Origin: Paraburkholderia azotifigens
GTDB taxonomy: Bacteria; Pseudomonadota; Gammaproteobacteria; Burkholderiales; Burkholderiaceae
Assembly: GCF_007995085.1 (NCBI RefSeq)
Contig: NZ_VOQS01000005.1
Span: 2,108,001 to 2,172,000, forward strand
DNA: 64,000 nucleotides
Direction: 5' to 3'
Of this stretch, positions 9,760 through 20,400 are shown one piece after another. Position 1 is the first letter of the stretch, and each line of letters opens with the position of its first letter. Made by a program: the position numbers and the translations under genes. A model generated the notes under the pieces. The model had not been told where the DNA came from. It saw only the letters and a program-made list of their open reading frames with translations, and did not search any database.

Positions 9760-10473
9760 TCAGGCCAACACCTCCTCGGCTGATGCCTTCACGTCAGCCA
9801 TTAGGGTGTGGGCTTGCAGTAGAACTTCGAACTCGCCAATCAGATGCTGATGAGCTCGCTTGGCATGAAGTTCGGACAGGCTCATCGCCAGGGCTGCATC
9901 GCCCCGTTCAATCGCCCTTGCGATGGCGGCGTGCTCTTCCCAGATAGACTCCCGTTGCGCGGACACCTGCAGGATTGCTCCCATGACGCGCCTTAGGTGC
10001 ACCCAATGCCCTCGTGCTGTCTCGCCGATGAGCCGGTTGCCTGAAGCGCCATAGACAGCAAAATGGAAGTCCATATCTGCGTCTATCATTGCGCGAACAC
10101 TGCTGGAGGTAGATGCGGCGCATCCACGGTCAAAGAGTTCGGGGTCCAACTGTGCTCTCTTCCCAGCTGCAAGCTTCGCAGCGAGTGCATCGAGCGTGCC
10201 GCGGATTTCGTAGACGTCGCTCAGATACTGTGCGTCTAGCGGCGCGACGAGCACCCCTCTGCCTGGCGCATCCTGGACCAGCCCGTCCTTCTTGAGCAGT
10301 CGCAGCGCTTGATGGACGGGGGAGCGAGAAACCGCAAGTTGCTCAGCGATATCTTCCTGAGTTAATCGGGCGCCAGGACTAAGCGCCCCCTCGCAGATGG
10401 CATCAACGAGGGAGTTGTAAACCTCTTCGACGTAATCGGTGCGTGACTGGATCTTGAGCAACTTCGATGTCAT
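9760..10473 (-). CDS. GntR-family (FCD) transcriptional regulator
   Basis: 237 residues from ATG 10473. It has an N-terminal winged helix (ARLTQEDIAEQLAVSRSPVHQALRLLKKDGLV) and an all-helical FCD ligand domain (VYEIRGTLDALAAKLA ... FHFAVYGASGN). It is closely similar to the regulator at 15477-16169: about two thirds of the first 120 residues match by eye. The two paralogues bracket the oxygenase genes. It lies inside the catabolic operon between ilvC and the aldolase gene. FCD regulators usually repress their own operon until a carboxylate ligand binds. Confidence 0.93.
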   Translation of the reverse strand: MTSKLLKIQSRTDYVEEVYNSLVDAICEGALSPGARLTQEDIAEQLAVSRSPVHQALRLLKKDGLVQDAPGRGVLVAPLDAQYLSDVYEIRGTLDALAAKLAAGKRAQLDPELFDRGCAASTSSSVRAMIDADMDFHFAVYGASGNRLIGETARGHWVHLRRVMGAILQVSAQRESIWEEHAAIARAIERGDAALAMSLSELHAKRAHQHLIGEFEVLLQAHTLMADVKASAEEVLA

Positions 10474-10528
10474 CGTGTACCCCGTTGGTGTTGCGTCAGC
10501 GACGTCCAGCCGTGACAAGGCTCGAAGC

Positions 10529-12653
<2,125 letters not shown>

Positions 12654-12743
12654 GATCTTTTCCTTCCTGGCGAGTAGCCAGCCGAACGTGCTTGCAGCTG
12701 GTACCGGTGCGCGCCGACTCACAGGAGTGGCGCTTCCGCCTTG

Positions 12744-14291
12744 TTAGCCCTTGAGCGACTGCTCGAGTTCTTCGAACTTGTTGCGGACGAACTCGCTGCG
12801 TTCTTCACCCTTCAAGCTGTCGCTTTCGGTAAGAATCTGGACGACCGCCTTCAGAACCTTGCGACGACGCGTTACTTCTTCTTCGACGGTCGCGCCCTCG
12901 GCAATTTCGAAGACGTTGCCTGAGCAGAAGCTGTTGGGGGAGCCGCCTAGTGCGCGGAACCATTCGGCGAAACCTTGAGCGGACGCCGCTGTATTCGTGC
13001 CGCGGACTGCGTCGCGCAGCATCTTGCGGAACTGATAGAGGCCGGCGTCGAACTTCGTCGGATTTTCGAGCGCGTGGACTGCGATCGGGCGTTGGCTGAT
13101 GATGGCTTCGTAGTCGCCCGGCGCATATTGAGCCTGCTTGTAAATCGCGCGCTCACGATGATTCGGCGGAATCGGCGGCATATCTTCGAGCTTGTATTGA
13201 CCGAAGCGCTCCGGACGGCGCATCGCGACCTGACCTTCGAGGAAGTCGATGGTCTCGTAGCCGACCATTTCCTTGTTACCCACGCCGCGGGTGTCGATGC
13301 CCGGACCCATGACGCGCCAGCCAATCATCTTGCTGTTTTCGTCATCGACGGGCACCGTCCAGCGGATGATGTGGAAGCGGCTGAAGTACTTCTTCTTCGA
13401 ACCATCTTCCGACGTGTATGCGTGCAGGCTCAGATTCGGAAGGACCTGATGCTGGACGCGCACAAAGAGACGGTCCTTGTTGACACGACGCGCACCGGCA
13501 CACGCCAGACTGCGACCGCCTTGAACCGGCACGAAATTCATGTCGGGAGCGACTTCCATCGACGCGGCACCGACTTCGTCGAATGTCGTACCCTGGTAGT
13601 TACCGTCGACAACGTTCTTGCCGGCGTGCAGCGCCGTGGGGTGGTAGTTGTCTGCAGCGTTGTCTTGAACCTGCAACCAGTTGCAGTGCTGGAAGTTGCT
13701 GTACGGGACCAGTTCGTCGCCAGGCATTACCGTGTAGTCGCCTTCCCATTCCGGGAACGGCGGTTCTTCTTCCGGCGGACCCATGTAGGCAAAGACGAGG
13801 CCATTACGCTCGACGGCCTTGTAAGCGCCTTGGCGAATCGAGCATGCGTACCTCTCGGCTTCCTTCTCTTCGCCCTTCGGGAACGGCACATGGAGGCATG
13901 CGCCATCCACATCGAACACCATTCCGTGATAGCAGCACATGATGCCGCGCTCCTGGATGGCGCCGTATTCGAGCGATGCGCCACGGTGCACGCAATGCGC
14001 ATGCAGCACGCCGACACGACCGCTCTTGTCGCGGAAAGCGACGAGCTCTTCGTTCATGATTTTGAGGAAGCGGGGCGTGTCGGTCAGTTCCATGGACATA
14101 CACACCGGATGCCAGAACCGGCGCATAAATTCGCCCGTCGGGGTGCCCGGCCCCGTTTCCGTGAGCTCGGGGTCGTGCTCGGGTGTGCGGTTGGCGTAGT
14201 AACCGCCGAACGGAATCAGCTTCTTGGCGACCGGAGCCGAACCTCCTCCGGTGCGCTTCTGTTCATCCATCTTTTCCGATTTGACGCTCAT
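12744..14291 (-). CDS. Rieske non-haem iron oxygenase, large subunit
   Basis: 515 residues from ATG 14291 (AGGAAG upstream). The Rieske cluster is complete: Cys100-x-His102 and Cys119-x2-His122 (LHAHCVHRG ... CCYHGMVFDVDG). The catalytic iron site is QDNAADNYHPTALH, with Asp214, His217 and His222. Length and the PFGGYYANRTPEHDPELT start fit phthalate-dioxygenase-like single-component oxygenases fed by a PDR-type reductase, and that reductase gene follows. It is longer than phthalate dioxygenase itself. The likely reaction is hydroxylation or demethylation of an aromatic or heterocyclic acid; the substrate cannot be read from sequence. It is the first gene of the minus-strand operon. Confidence 0.95.
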   Translation of the reverse strand: MSVKSEKMDEQKRTGGGSAPVAKKLIPFGGYYANRTPEHDPELTETGPGTPTGEFMRRFWHPVCMSMELTDTPRFLKIMNEELVAFRDKSGRVGVLHAHCVHRGASLEYGAIQERGIMCCYHGMVFDVDGACLHVPFPKGEEKEAERYACSIRQGAYKAVERNGLVFAYMGPPEEEPPFPEWEGDYTVMPGDELVPYSNFQHCNWLQVQDNAADNYHPTALHAGKNVVDGNYQGTTFDEVGAASMEVAPDMNFVPVQGGRSLACAGARRVNKDRLFVRVQHQVLPNLSLHAYTSEDGSKKKYFSRFHIIRWTVPVDDENSKMIGWRVMGPGIDTRGVGNKEMVGYETIDFLEGQVAMRRPERFGQYKLEDMPPIPPNHRERAIYKQAQYAPGDYEAIISQRPIAVHALENPTKFDAGLYQFRKMLRDAVRGTNTAASAQGFAEWFRALGGSPNSFCSGNVFEIAEGATVEEEVTRRRKVLKAVVQILTESDSLKGEERSEFVRNKFEELEQSLKG

Positions 14292-14820
14292 GACTTCCTG
14301 CCTCCAAGAATTGATAGGGACCACACTCAGGTGTTATGGCCAGAACTGTCCACCGACTACCGTGTTCTGAACTCTGTATTCAAAGATTAAGTGCGCACTG
14401 CGCGAATGTCTCTATGGGTAAACACTCAGACGCGGGTTTTTTGCGGTCTAGGAAGGTCGGGCAGCGTCGTCAGGGAAATGTGTGCTCACAGCGGAGCAGT
14501 GGCGGCAAGCGATTGAATTTATAAAGGTTTTTTTGACGCACTTCGCCTTGCCGCATCGATCTAACACGCCGTTATGCTGCTGGCTGAAACGGTCCTTCCG
14601 TTTCTGGGCACAAATGCGCGCCTCGATTTCAGCCACGTTCGAGCTTTGGCCTGTCGACGATGAATGGCCCCTGTCGTCTGGTAGACGTCCTCGGTGTTTG
14701 TACCGATATGCCCGCCATCTTCAAACACCTTACGCTCTCTGTATACAGTAGTCGGTAGTCGGAATGCATTTGCTCGGCAATCCTCGACTGCTTCAATCTG
14801 GAGACAAAGGAACAGACGCG
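14292..14820. other. 529-base control region between divergent operons
   Basis: No gene recognised. It holds the promoter of the oxygenase operon (leftward) and of the small gene at 14821 (rightward). Two CTGTATNCA-type sites lie in it (near 14374 and at 14739-14748). Minus-strand frames at 14448-14636 and 14561-14905 are unconvincing. Confidence 0.5.
14739..14748. promoter_or_regulatory. CTGTATACAG palindrome, putative GntR operator
   Basis: This is a perfect 10-bp palindrome 73 bases before the gene at 14821. The same 10-mer lies at 46029-46038, between a GntR gene and its divergent target. Related sites are CTGTATTCACAG at 15454-15465 and CTGTATTCAAAG near 14374. TGTATACA cores are known for FCD-type GntR regulators. 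Confidence 0.55.
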
Positions 14821-15372
14821 ATGAAAATGCCTGATTACCTGATGGTGTCAGAAGGCACGGCGCCCGCACGGAAGGCATACCCGATTGGCGAGACGGGCTT
14901 TTCATTTAAGGAAGGCGAACGGCCCAATTCGGCGCTGGCTTTGTGGATAGACGCAGACGCGATTCCGCAGGCGGCCTGTGCAGTCTTGCAAGCAAAAGGG
15001 CAGTTTGAAGGATTGACCGGTCTGATACGCGTGCTAACGGAGGTTGACGGATTCGGCCGATTTCGCGCCGGGTGGGTTCTGGGTCGGACGACCGATGGCC
15101 TTGTGTCGATTGTCGTGCGGGATGCAAATCACTGCAGCGCGAAAGGCCTGCTTGATGATGCTGCCTTCGGCGTCAGACAAGCCGAGCGGTATTGCGCGAC
15201 TTCTGTTGTCGTTCTTGTTCAGCAAAGTGACGCAAACGGTAGTCGCGGGGCACGGGAGGTGCTTGAAAGCGCGTTCATGGCGAGCTATGTGCAACCAGAC
15301 CAGTTGTACGCATCCAGGCTGCATTCGGAAATCCCGCTCTGGTTCGCGTGCTTGTCCCCAGTCGTCTGTTGA
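14821..15372 (+). CDS. hypothetical protein facing the oxygenase operon
   Basis: 183 residues from ATG 14821, with AAAGGA 9 bases upstream. No signal peptide or membrane segment. The middle (TEVDGFGRFRAGWVLGRTTDGLVSIVVRDAN) has alternating hydrophobic strands; the end (LHSEIPLWFACLSPVVC) contains two cysteines. I do not recognise a family. It is divergent from the oxygenase operon, shares its control region and lies just before a GntR regulator, so it is probably co-regulated with this pathway. Confidence 0.65.
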   Translation: MKMPDYLMVSEGTAPARKAYPIGETGFSFKEGERPNSALALWIDADAIPQAACAVLQAKGQFEGLTGLIRVLTEVDGFGRFRAGWVLGRTTDGLVSIVVRDANHCSAKGLLDDAAFGVRQAERYCATSVVVLVQQSDANGSRGAREVLESAFMASYVQPDQLYASRLHSEIPLWFACLSPVVC

Positions 15373-15453
15373 TTGAATGGACAAAGTAAAGCCTGTCCCC
15401 TTTTATTCCAGACAACCCATCGCGCCTGGCAATGCTGGTAAGCTGACAGTATT

Positions 15454-15465
15454 CTGTATTCACAG
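15454..15465. promoter_or_regulatory. CTGT-N4-ACAG dyad before GntR gene, likely autoregulatory operator
   Basis: CTGTATTCACAG ends 11 bases before the GntR start at 15477, so a bound regulator would block translation or transcription of its own gene. It matches the half-sites of the CTGTATACAG palindrome at 14739. Confidence 0.5.
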
Positions 15466-15476
15466 CGCTTGTCATC

Positions 15477-16169
15477 ATGCCAGCAAAACTCTTGAAATTG
15501 CAGTCGCGACCAGACTATGTAGACGAAGTCTACAGAGTGCTGCTTGACGCCATTAGCGAGGGCTCGCTTGCTCCGGGAACGCGCATCGTTCAGGAGGAAA
15601 TCGCGGAGCAACTCGCCGTATCTCGCTCTCCCGTACTGCAGGCATTCCGGCTCTTGAAGAAGGACGGCTTGGTCGAGGACGCGCCCGGACGCGGATTGCA
15701 GGTTGCGCCGCTCGATGCGCGACGCGTCGGGCATCTCTACGAACTGAGAGGCGCGCTGGACGCCCTTGCTGCCCGTCTCGCCGCTAAGCAGCGGGTGAAG
15801 TTAGACAAGGCGCTGATTGCTAACGGCCGCAGGGCATCGAAGGGTGGCGATATCAAGGCCATGATTGAGGCTGACATGGCTTTTCACGCTGCTATCTATT
15901 TGGCTTCTGGGAATCCATTGATAGTCGAGAATGCGCGTCTCCATTGGATACATCTGCGACGCGTGATGGGCGCTGTGCATCAGGTAGTAGGCCAGCGCAA
16001 GACAGTCTGGGACGAACACGCCGCGATAGCGGACGCTATCGCAGATGGCAACGAAGCGCTTGCCGCTGAACTCAGCATGCGGCATACGGAATTTGCGCGA
16101 GAGAACCTGGTACAGCACATGACCGCGTCAGCTGCTGCCGGAGGTGGTGCTTCGAGTTCAGTTACCTGA
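15477..16169 (+). CDS. GntR-family (FCD) transcriptional regulator, paralogue
   Basis: 230 residues. The N-terminal winged helix (TRIVQEEIAEQLAVSRSPVLQAFRLLKKDGLV) is nearly identical to that of the regulator at 9760-10473, and the FCD domain (LYELRGALDALAARLA ... FHAAIYLASGN) is clearly related. The pair probably arose by duplication and may read related ligands or the same operator. ATG 15477 sits directly after a CTGTATTCACAG dyad. It probably controls the divergent oxygenase operon and the small gene before it. Confidence 0.93.
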   Translation: MPAKLLKLQSRPDYVDEVYRVLLDAISEGSLAPGTRIVQEEIAEQLAVSRSPVLQAFRLLKKDGLVEDAPGRGLQVAPLDARRVGHLYELRGALDALAARLAAKQRVKLDKALIANGRRASKGGDIKAMIEADMAFHAAIYLASGNPLIVENARLHWIHLRRVMGAVHQVVGQRKTVWDEHAAIADAIADGNEALAAELSMRHTEFARENLVQHMTASAAAGGGASSSVT

Positions 16170-16172
16170 AAC

Positions 16173-16534
16173 TTTACCGCCGACGTTCGTGCGAGAAGGT
16201 CGAATCGTCGCGCCATAGTTCGCCTCCGATTGCACCCAAGGACGATTCTTGGCGGCCTCTGCGCGAGCACGGGGTAGAAGACAGTTTTAACTGACACTTG
16301 ACGAGTTCTTTACGCGGCGTCCACGATACCTGCAATTCCTTGAGGGTTGCAGTCGACGACAAGGCCACTAGCCGTGATCGAAAATGACGTGGTCAGTTGA
16401 ACGACCGTTCCGCACACATGAGCCGACGTGGTAGTTGGATGGGGCGAACGTCCACGGTCGAAACCAGCATGCCGGCCACTGCTAGTTGCTGTCGCTGTGA
16501 GAACGCATATGAGCACACGCGCGCAATAGTTTCC
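16173..16534. other. gap between convergent regulator genes
   Basis: No firm gene. A 68-codon minus-strand frame (16310-16516) has a mildly hydrophobic middle (VCGTVVQLTTSFSITASGLVVDC) and could be a small exported protein, but there is no clear ribosome site and I would not call it. Confidence 0.35.
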
Positions 16535-17434
16535 CTATGCGGCCAGCAATTCGCTCGTCAATTCGCGCAATCGTGAACCGACAAAGCGCGCTGCTTTGAG
16601 AAGAGGGCGCTGCCGGGTGAATCCGAGCGCAATCGTGCGCTTGATGGCCGGACGCTCGATCCGCGTCGCTGCAAGCCGGCCCGACTTGAGCTCTTCTCGC
16701 ACTGCGAGTTCCGGGAGGATCGTGAAAGCGCCGCCGCTTGCCGCGACGTCCTTCATTGCGGTGAGCGTGTCGACTTCCATCACGATGTTCAGCGCCACGC
16801 CATGTTCGCGCGCGAGATGATCGAGCACCGCGCGCAAGCCGTTCGGCGCGGCGGGTAGCACGAGACGTAACCCCGCGAGCCGTTTGAACGCGATCGTGCT
16901 GCCACTGAATACCTCGTGGCGAGGCTCACCGACGAGAAACGTGTCGACGACGCCAAGCACGTCCTCGTGCCGCCCCTGTGCCTTGCCGTAGCGGTTCACG
17001 ACGATCATGTCGAGACGTCCGTTACCGAGCTGTTCGTCGAGCGACCCGCTGAAACCCTCCGCGATGTGCAGCTTCACGGCGGGCGCCTTCTCGCTGATAT
17101 CTGCGAACAGCAGCGGTAGCAATTGCGGCGCGAGGGACGGCAGCATGCCGATATGCACCGTGCCCGACAGCGCACCCGCCGATTCCCCGACCGCGACCCG
17201 CAGGCGCTCCGCCTGATTCAGCAGCAGCGTCACCTCCGGCTGTACGTGCCGGCCGAACTCGGTCAACTGCATGCCGCGGCCAGTGCGCTCGAACAGCCGG
17301 TCGCGCCACTCTTCCTCCAGTTGCGCGAGATTGCGGCTGACGAGCGACTGTGCGACGCCCAGCGCCTGGGCCGCCCGGGAGATCGAGCCGAGTTCCGCGA
17401 CAACCGCGAAAGTCTCCAGTTGCTTCAGGTTCAT
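16535..17434 (-). CDS. LysR-family transcriptional regulator
   Basis: 299 residues from ATG 17434, the usual LysR length. It has an N-terminal winged helix (MNLKQLETFAVVAELGSISRAAQALGVAQSLVSRNLAQLEEEW) and a substrate-binding domain with conserved VHIGMLPSLAPQLLP. A long upstream extension of the frame to 18232 overlaps the divergent synthetase gene and is artefactual. It is divergent from the acyl-CoA synthetase operon that starts about 100 bases away, the classic arrangement of a LysR activator and its target. Confidence 0.95.
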   Translation of the reverse strand: MNLKQLETFAVVAELGSISRAAQALGVAQSLVSRNLAQLEEEWRDRLFERTGRGMQLTEFGRHVQPEVTLLLNQAERLRVAVGESAGALSGTVHIGMLPSLAPQLLPLLFADISEKAPAVKLHIAEGFSGSLDEQLGNGRLDMIVVNRYGKAQGRHEDVLGVVDTFLVGEPRHEVFSGSTIAFKRLAGLRLVLPAAPNGLRAVLDHLAREHGVALNIVMEVDTLTAMKDVAASGGAFTILPELAVREELKSGRLAATRIERPAIKRTIALGFTRQRPLLKAARFVGSRLRELTSELLAA

Positions 17435-17536
17435 GGTTTCACAAAAGTAGAAAGCTGATATAGCCAATCTAACACTTCCTGATATCGACCGGTGCACGTA
17501 GCCTTCGATCATGCATTCCTGATCGACGAAGACAAC

Positions 17537-19630
17537 ATGCTCAAGAGACGAAACGACATCCTTCATGCGCCGGTGGCAGCCTTTTGGAGCCCGGCATCGG
17601 TGGCGGTGATCGGCGCATCGGACAATCCGAACAAGGTTGGCGGGCGCGCAATCCACTACATGCAGCGTTACGGGTTCCAAGGGCGCATCCTGCCCGTCAA
17701 TCCGCAGCGCGCCGAGGTGCAGGGGCTGACCTGCTACGCGAGCCTCGCGCATCTGCCCGAGGTGCCGGAGGCGGCGATCATTGCGGTCGCGGGCGAGGCG
17801 GCCAGCGAAGCGATCCGCGCATGCGCCGACATGGGCGTCTCCATCGCCATCGTGATGGCGTCGGGTTTCGCGGAAACCGGTGCACAGGGCCGCGCATTGC
17901 AGGACGATCTCATGCGTTATGCGGAGGCGGCCGGTATGCGCATCGTCGGGCCGAACGCACAGGGGATGGCCAATTTTGCGAGCGGCGCGGTACTGAACTT
18001 CAGCACGATGTTCATGGAAGTCGAACCGATGGACGGCCCGATCGCGATCGTGAGCCAGAGCGGCGCAGCGAGTGTGATGCCCTATGTGCTGTTGCGCGAA
18101 CGCGGTCTCGGCGTGCGCTATCTCGCGGCCACGGGCAACGACGCCGATCTGGGCGTGTCGGAACTGGCGCTGAGCGTCGCGGCAGACGAATCGATCCGCC
18201 TGATTCTGGTGTACGTCGAGTCGTTGTCGCAACCCGCGATGCTTGCGCAGGCTGCGCGTATCGCGCGATCACGAGGCGCACGCGTGGTGCTGCTCAAAGG
18301 CGGCAGCAGCGCGCTGGGCGCAGCCGCTGCCGCATCGCATACGGGCGCGCTCGCCGGTGAGGATGCCGCGCTCGATGCGTTCCTCGAACGCCACGGCATC
18401 CTGCGAGCCCGCGATATCCACGAACTCGTCAACGCGGCTGCGCTGTTCGAGCGCGGCTTTCCGGTGCGCGAAGGCCGCACGGTGGTGATGAGCCACAGCG
18501 GCGCGGTCGGCGTGCTGTGCGCGGATGCGGCCGAACGCGTGGGCGTGCCGCTCGCGAAGCTGTCGGCATCGACGCTCGATGCGCTCGCGCAGATTCTTCC
18601 CGGCTTCGCGACGGCGGGCAATCCACTCGATCTGACCGCGTCGCTGCTCGGCAACGGCGCGATGTTTGCGCAGGTGCTCGATGTACTCGGCAGCGACGCG
18701 CAGGCCGATATGTTCGTGATTGGCGTTCCCGTCGCCGGACCCGGCTACGACGTCCCCGATCTCGCGCGCAGCGCCGCGCGTTTCATGCAGTCGCACCGCA
18801 AGCCGTTGGTGGTCACTGCGCCGCAGCGTTCGGTGCGTGCCGCGTTCGAAGCGTGCGGCGTGCCGACGTACAGCAGCGAGACCGGCGCGATCCACGCGCT
18901 CTGGCAGTACGCGCACGCCGAGCGCATGCATTGCGCCGCGGAGCCAGCACTGTCGCCCACTGTCACCGACGTTCCGCAAGGCTTGCTCGATGAGGCGGCG
19001 AGCCTGAGCCTGCTGCAACGCTATGGCGTGCCCATCGTCGATCACGCTGTCTGCACGGATGCCGACGAAGCCGCCGCTATCGCAAAGACGTTGGGCGAGA
19101 GGGTCGTCGTCAAAGGCTGCGCAGCGGAGATTCCACACAAGAGCGAGCACGGTCTCGTGCATATCGGTGTGAGCGATGCGTACGGTGCTGCGCAAGATTG
19201 CCTCGCGCGACTGACGTCGCTCGGCGTGAAAAATCCGCGCGTCGTCGTCGCACGGATGGCGCGCGGTCTGCACGAGTTCATGCTGGGCGTCACGGTCGAT
19301 CCCGTGCTCGGTCCGATCGTCGTGATCGGCGAAGGCGGCACGCTGGTCGAGATTCGCGGCGATGTCGTGTCGCTGCTGGCGCCGTTCACCGTCGATGACG
19401 CGCTCGCCGCGCTTCGCCGTCTGCGCATTGCGCCGCTCATCGACGGCTATCGCGGCCAGCCCGCGCTCGACGCCGATGCGCTGGCACAAGCGGCTGTTGC
19501 GCTCGGCGACTTCGCGATCGCGCACCGCACGTCGCTCGTGTCCGTCGACATGAATCCGGTGATGCTGATGGAGCGCGGCAAAGGTGTCGTCGTGGTGGAC
19601 GCCGTCGTCGAATTCGGGAGTCAGCCATGA
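17537..19630 (+). CDS. acyl-CoA synthetase, ADP(NDP)-forming, fused alpha-beta type
   Basis: 697 residues from ATG 17537 (a GTG at 17492 would add 15). It has an N-terminal CoA-binding Rossmann domain (SVAVIGASDNPNKVGGRAIHYM), succinyl-CoA-ligase-like domains (AIVSQSGAASVMPY, AAAAASHTGALAGEDAALDAF, VVMSHSGAVGVLCADAAERVG) and a C-terminal ATP-grasp domain (VVKGCAAEIPHKSEHGLVHIGV ... VVIGEGGTLVEI). The family activates acids with ATP and CoA, releasing ADP; members include acetate and pimeloyl synthetases and the FerA feruloyl-CoA synthetase of Sphingobium. The following crotonase and aldehyde dehydrogenase would fit a FerA-like route, but the substrate is not shown. Its stop overlaps the next start (ATGA). 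Confidence 0.92.
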   Translation: MLKRRNDILHAPVAAFWSPASVAVIGASDNPNKVGGRAIHYMQRYGFQGRILPVNPQRAEVQGLTCYASLAHLPEVPEAAIIAVAGEAASEAIRACADMGVSIAIVMASGFAETGAQGRALQDDLMRYAEAAGMRIVGPNAQGMANFASGAVLNFSTMFMEVEPMDGPIAIVSQSGAASVMPYVLLRERGLGVRYLAATGNDADLGVSELALSVAADESIRLILVYVESLSQPAMLAQAARIARSRGARVVLLKGGSSALGAAAAASHTGALAGEDAALDAFLERHGILRARDIHELVNAAALFERGFPVREGRTVVMSHSGAVGVLCADAAERVGVPLAKLSASTLDALAQILPGFATAGNPLDLTASLLGNGAMFAQVLDVLGSDAQADMFVIGVPVAGPGYDVPDLARSAARFMQSHRKPLVVTAPQRSVRAAFEACGVPTYSSETGAIHALWQYAHAERMHCAAEPALSPTVTDVPQGLLDEAASLSLLQRYGVPIVDHAVCTDADEAAAIAKTLGERVVVKGCAAEIPHKSEHGLVHIGVSDAYGAAQDCLARLTSLGVKNPRVVVARMARGLHEFMLGVTVDPVLGPIVVIGEGGTLVEIRGDVVSLLAPFTVDDALAALRRLRIAPLIDGYRGQPALDADALAQAAVALGDFAIAHRTSLVSVDMNPVMLMERGKGVVVVDAVVEFGSQP

Positions 19631-20400
19631 GCGAGATTCTTTGCGATATCCACGACGACATCGCGCTCGTTACGCTGAATCGTCCGGCCAGACTCAATGC
19701 GGTGCATCGGGCGCTGCGCGCGTCGCTCATCGCGACGCTCGCGCGTCTGAACAAAGACGCGAGCGTGCGGGCGATCGTGTTGACGGGCGCGGGCGAGCGG
19801 GCGTTCTGTGCCGGGCAGGATCTGGAAGAAGCCGCTGACGTCGATATCGCGCGGATTCCTGCCTGGCTCGACTCGCAACGCGCGATGTATCAGGCCGTGC
19901 GCGATCTCGACAAGCCGTGCATCGCCGCGCTCAACGGCGTCGCGGCGGGCGCGGGGTTTCAGGTCGCGCTCTGCGCGGACTGGCGCGTCGCGGCGACGCA
20001 TGCGCGCATCGGCCAGCCCGAGGTCAAGGCGGGGCTGGCAAGCATCGTCGGGTCGTATCTGATGACGCTGCATGTCGGCATGACGCACAACGTGCAGATG
20101 TCGCTGTCGGGCGAGCTGATCGATGCGCGGCGCGCCTACGACATCGGGCTCGTGACGGAACTCGCCGAGCGAGCGGATGTGCTGGCCGCCGCGCTCGAAC
20201 GCGCGAAGCAACTGGCGAGACTCCCCGCGCACGCGATGAAGCTCTCGAAGCAGCGCTTTCGCACGCTGACGCAGCCGGGCTTCGATGCCGCGTGCGCAGC
20301 CGGCATCGAAGCGCAAACCGAATGCTATGCGCACGGCGAGCCGCAAATGGCCATGCGCGCTTTTCTCAATGCGAAGGCTTCTATGGATATCAAGGCATGA
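19627..20400 (+). CDS. enoyl-CoA hydratase/isomerase family protein
   Basis: 257 residues, crotonase fold. The oxyanion-hole segments are GERAFCAGQDLEE and LNGVAAGAGFQVALCADWRVA. It overlaps both neighbours by 4 bases (ATGA), so it is translationally coupled to the synthetase and the aldehyde dehydrogenase. It probably hydrates, isomerises or cleaves the CoA ester made by the first enzyme. It lacks an obvious feruloyl-CoA hydratase/lyase signature, so the exact reaction stays open. Confidence 0.93.
   Translation: MSEILCDIHDDIALVTLNRPARLNAVHRALRASLIATLARLNKDASVRAIVLTGAGERAFCAGQDLEEAADVDIARIPAWLDSQRAMYQAVRDLDKPCIAALNGVAAGAGFQVALCADWRVAATHARIGQPEVKAGLASIVGSYLMTLHVGMTHNVQMSLSGELIDARRAYDIGLVTELAERADVLAAALERAKQLARLPAHAMKLSKQRFRTLTQPGFDAACAAGIEAQTECYAHGEPQMAMRAFLNAKASMDIKA

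Noticed and set aside
12975..14390. 471-codon plus-strand frame opposite the Rieske oxygenase
   Set aside because: The minus strand carries a complete Rieske protein with both iron sites; the opposite frame has no family features.
17435..18232. N-terminal extension of the LysR frame to 565 residues
   Set aside because: It overlaps the divergent synthetase gene; the winged helix begins at ATG 17434 and the normal length is then 299.
18269..19525. 418-codon minus-strand frame
   Set aside because: It is the shadow of the acyl-CoA synthetase, His/Arg-rich as expected of antisense high-GC sequence.
19917..20396. 160-residue extension of the aldehyde dehydrogenase frame
   Set aside because: It runs through the crotonase gene and has Arg-rich nonsense sequence; ATG 20397 gives a standard ALDH.
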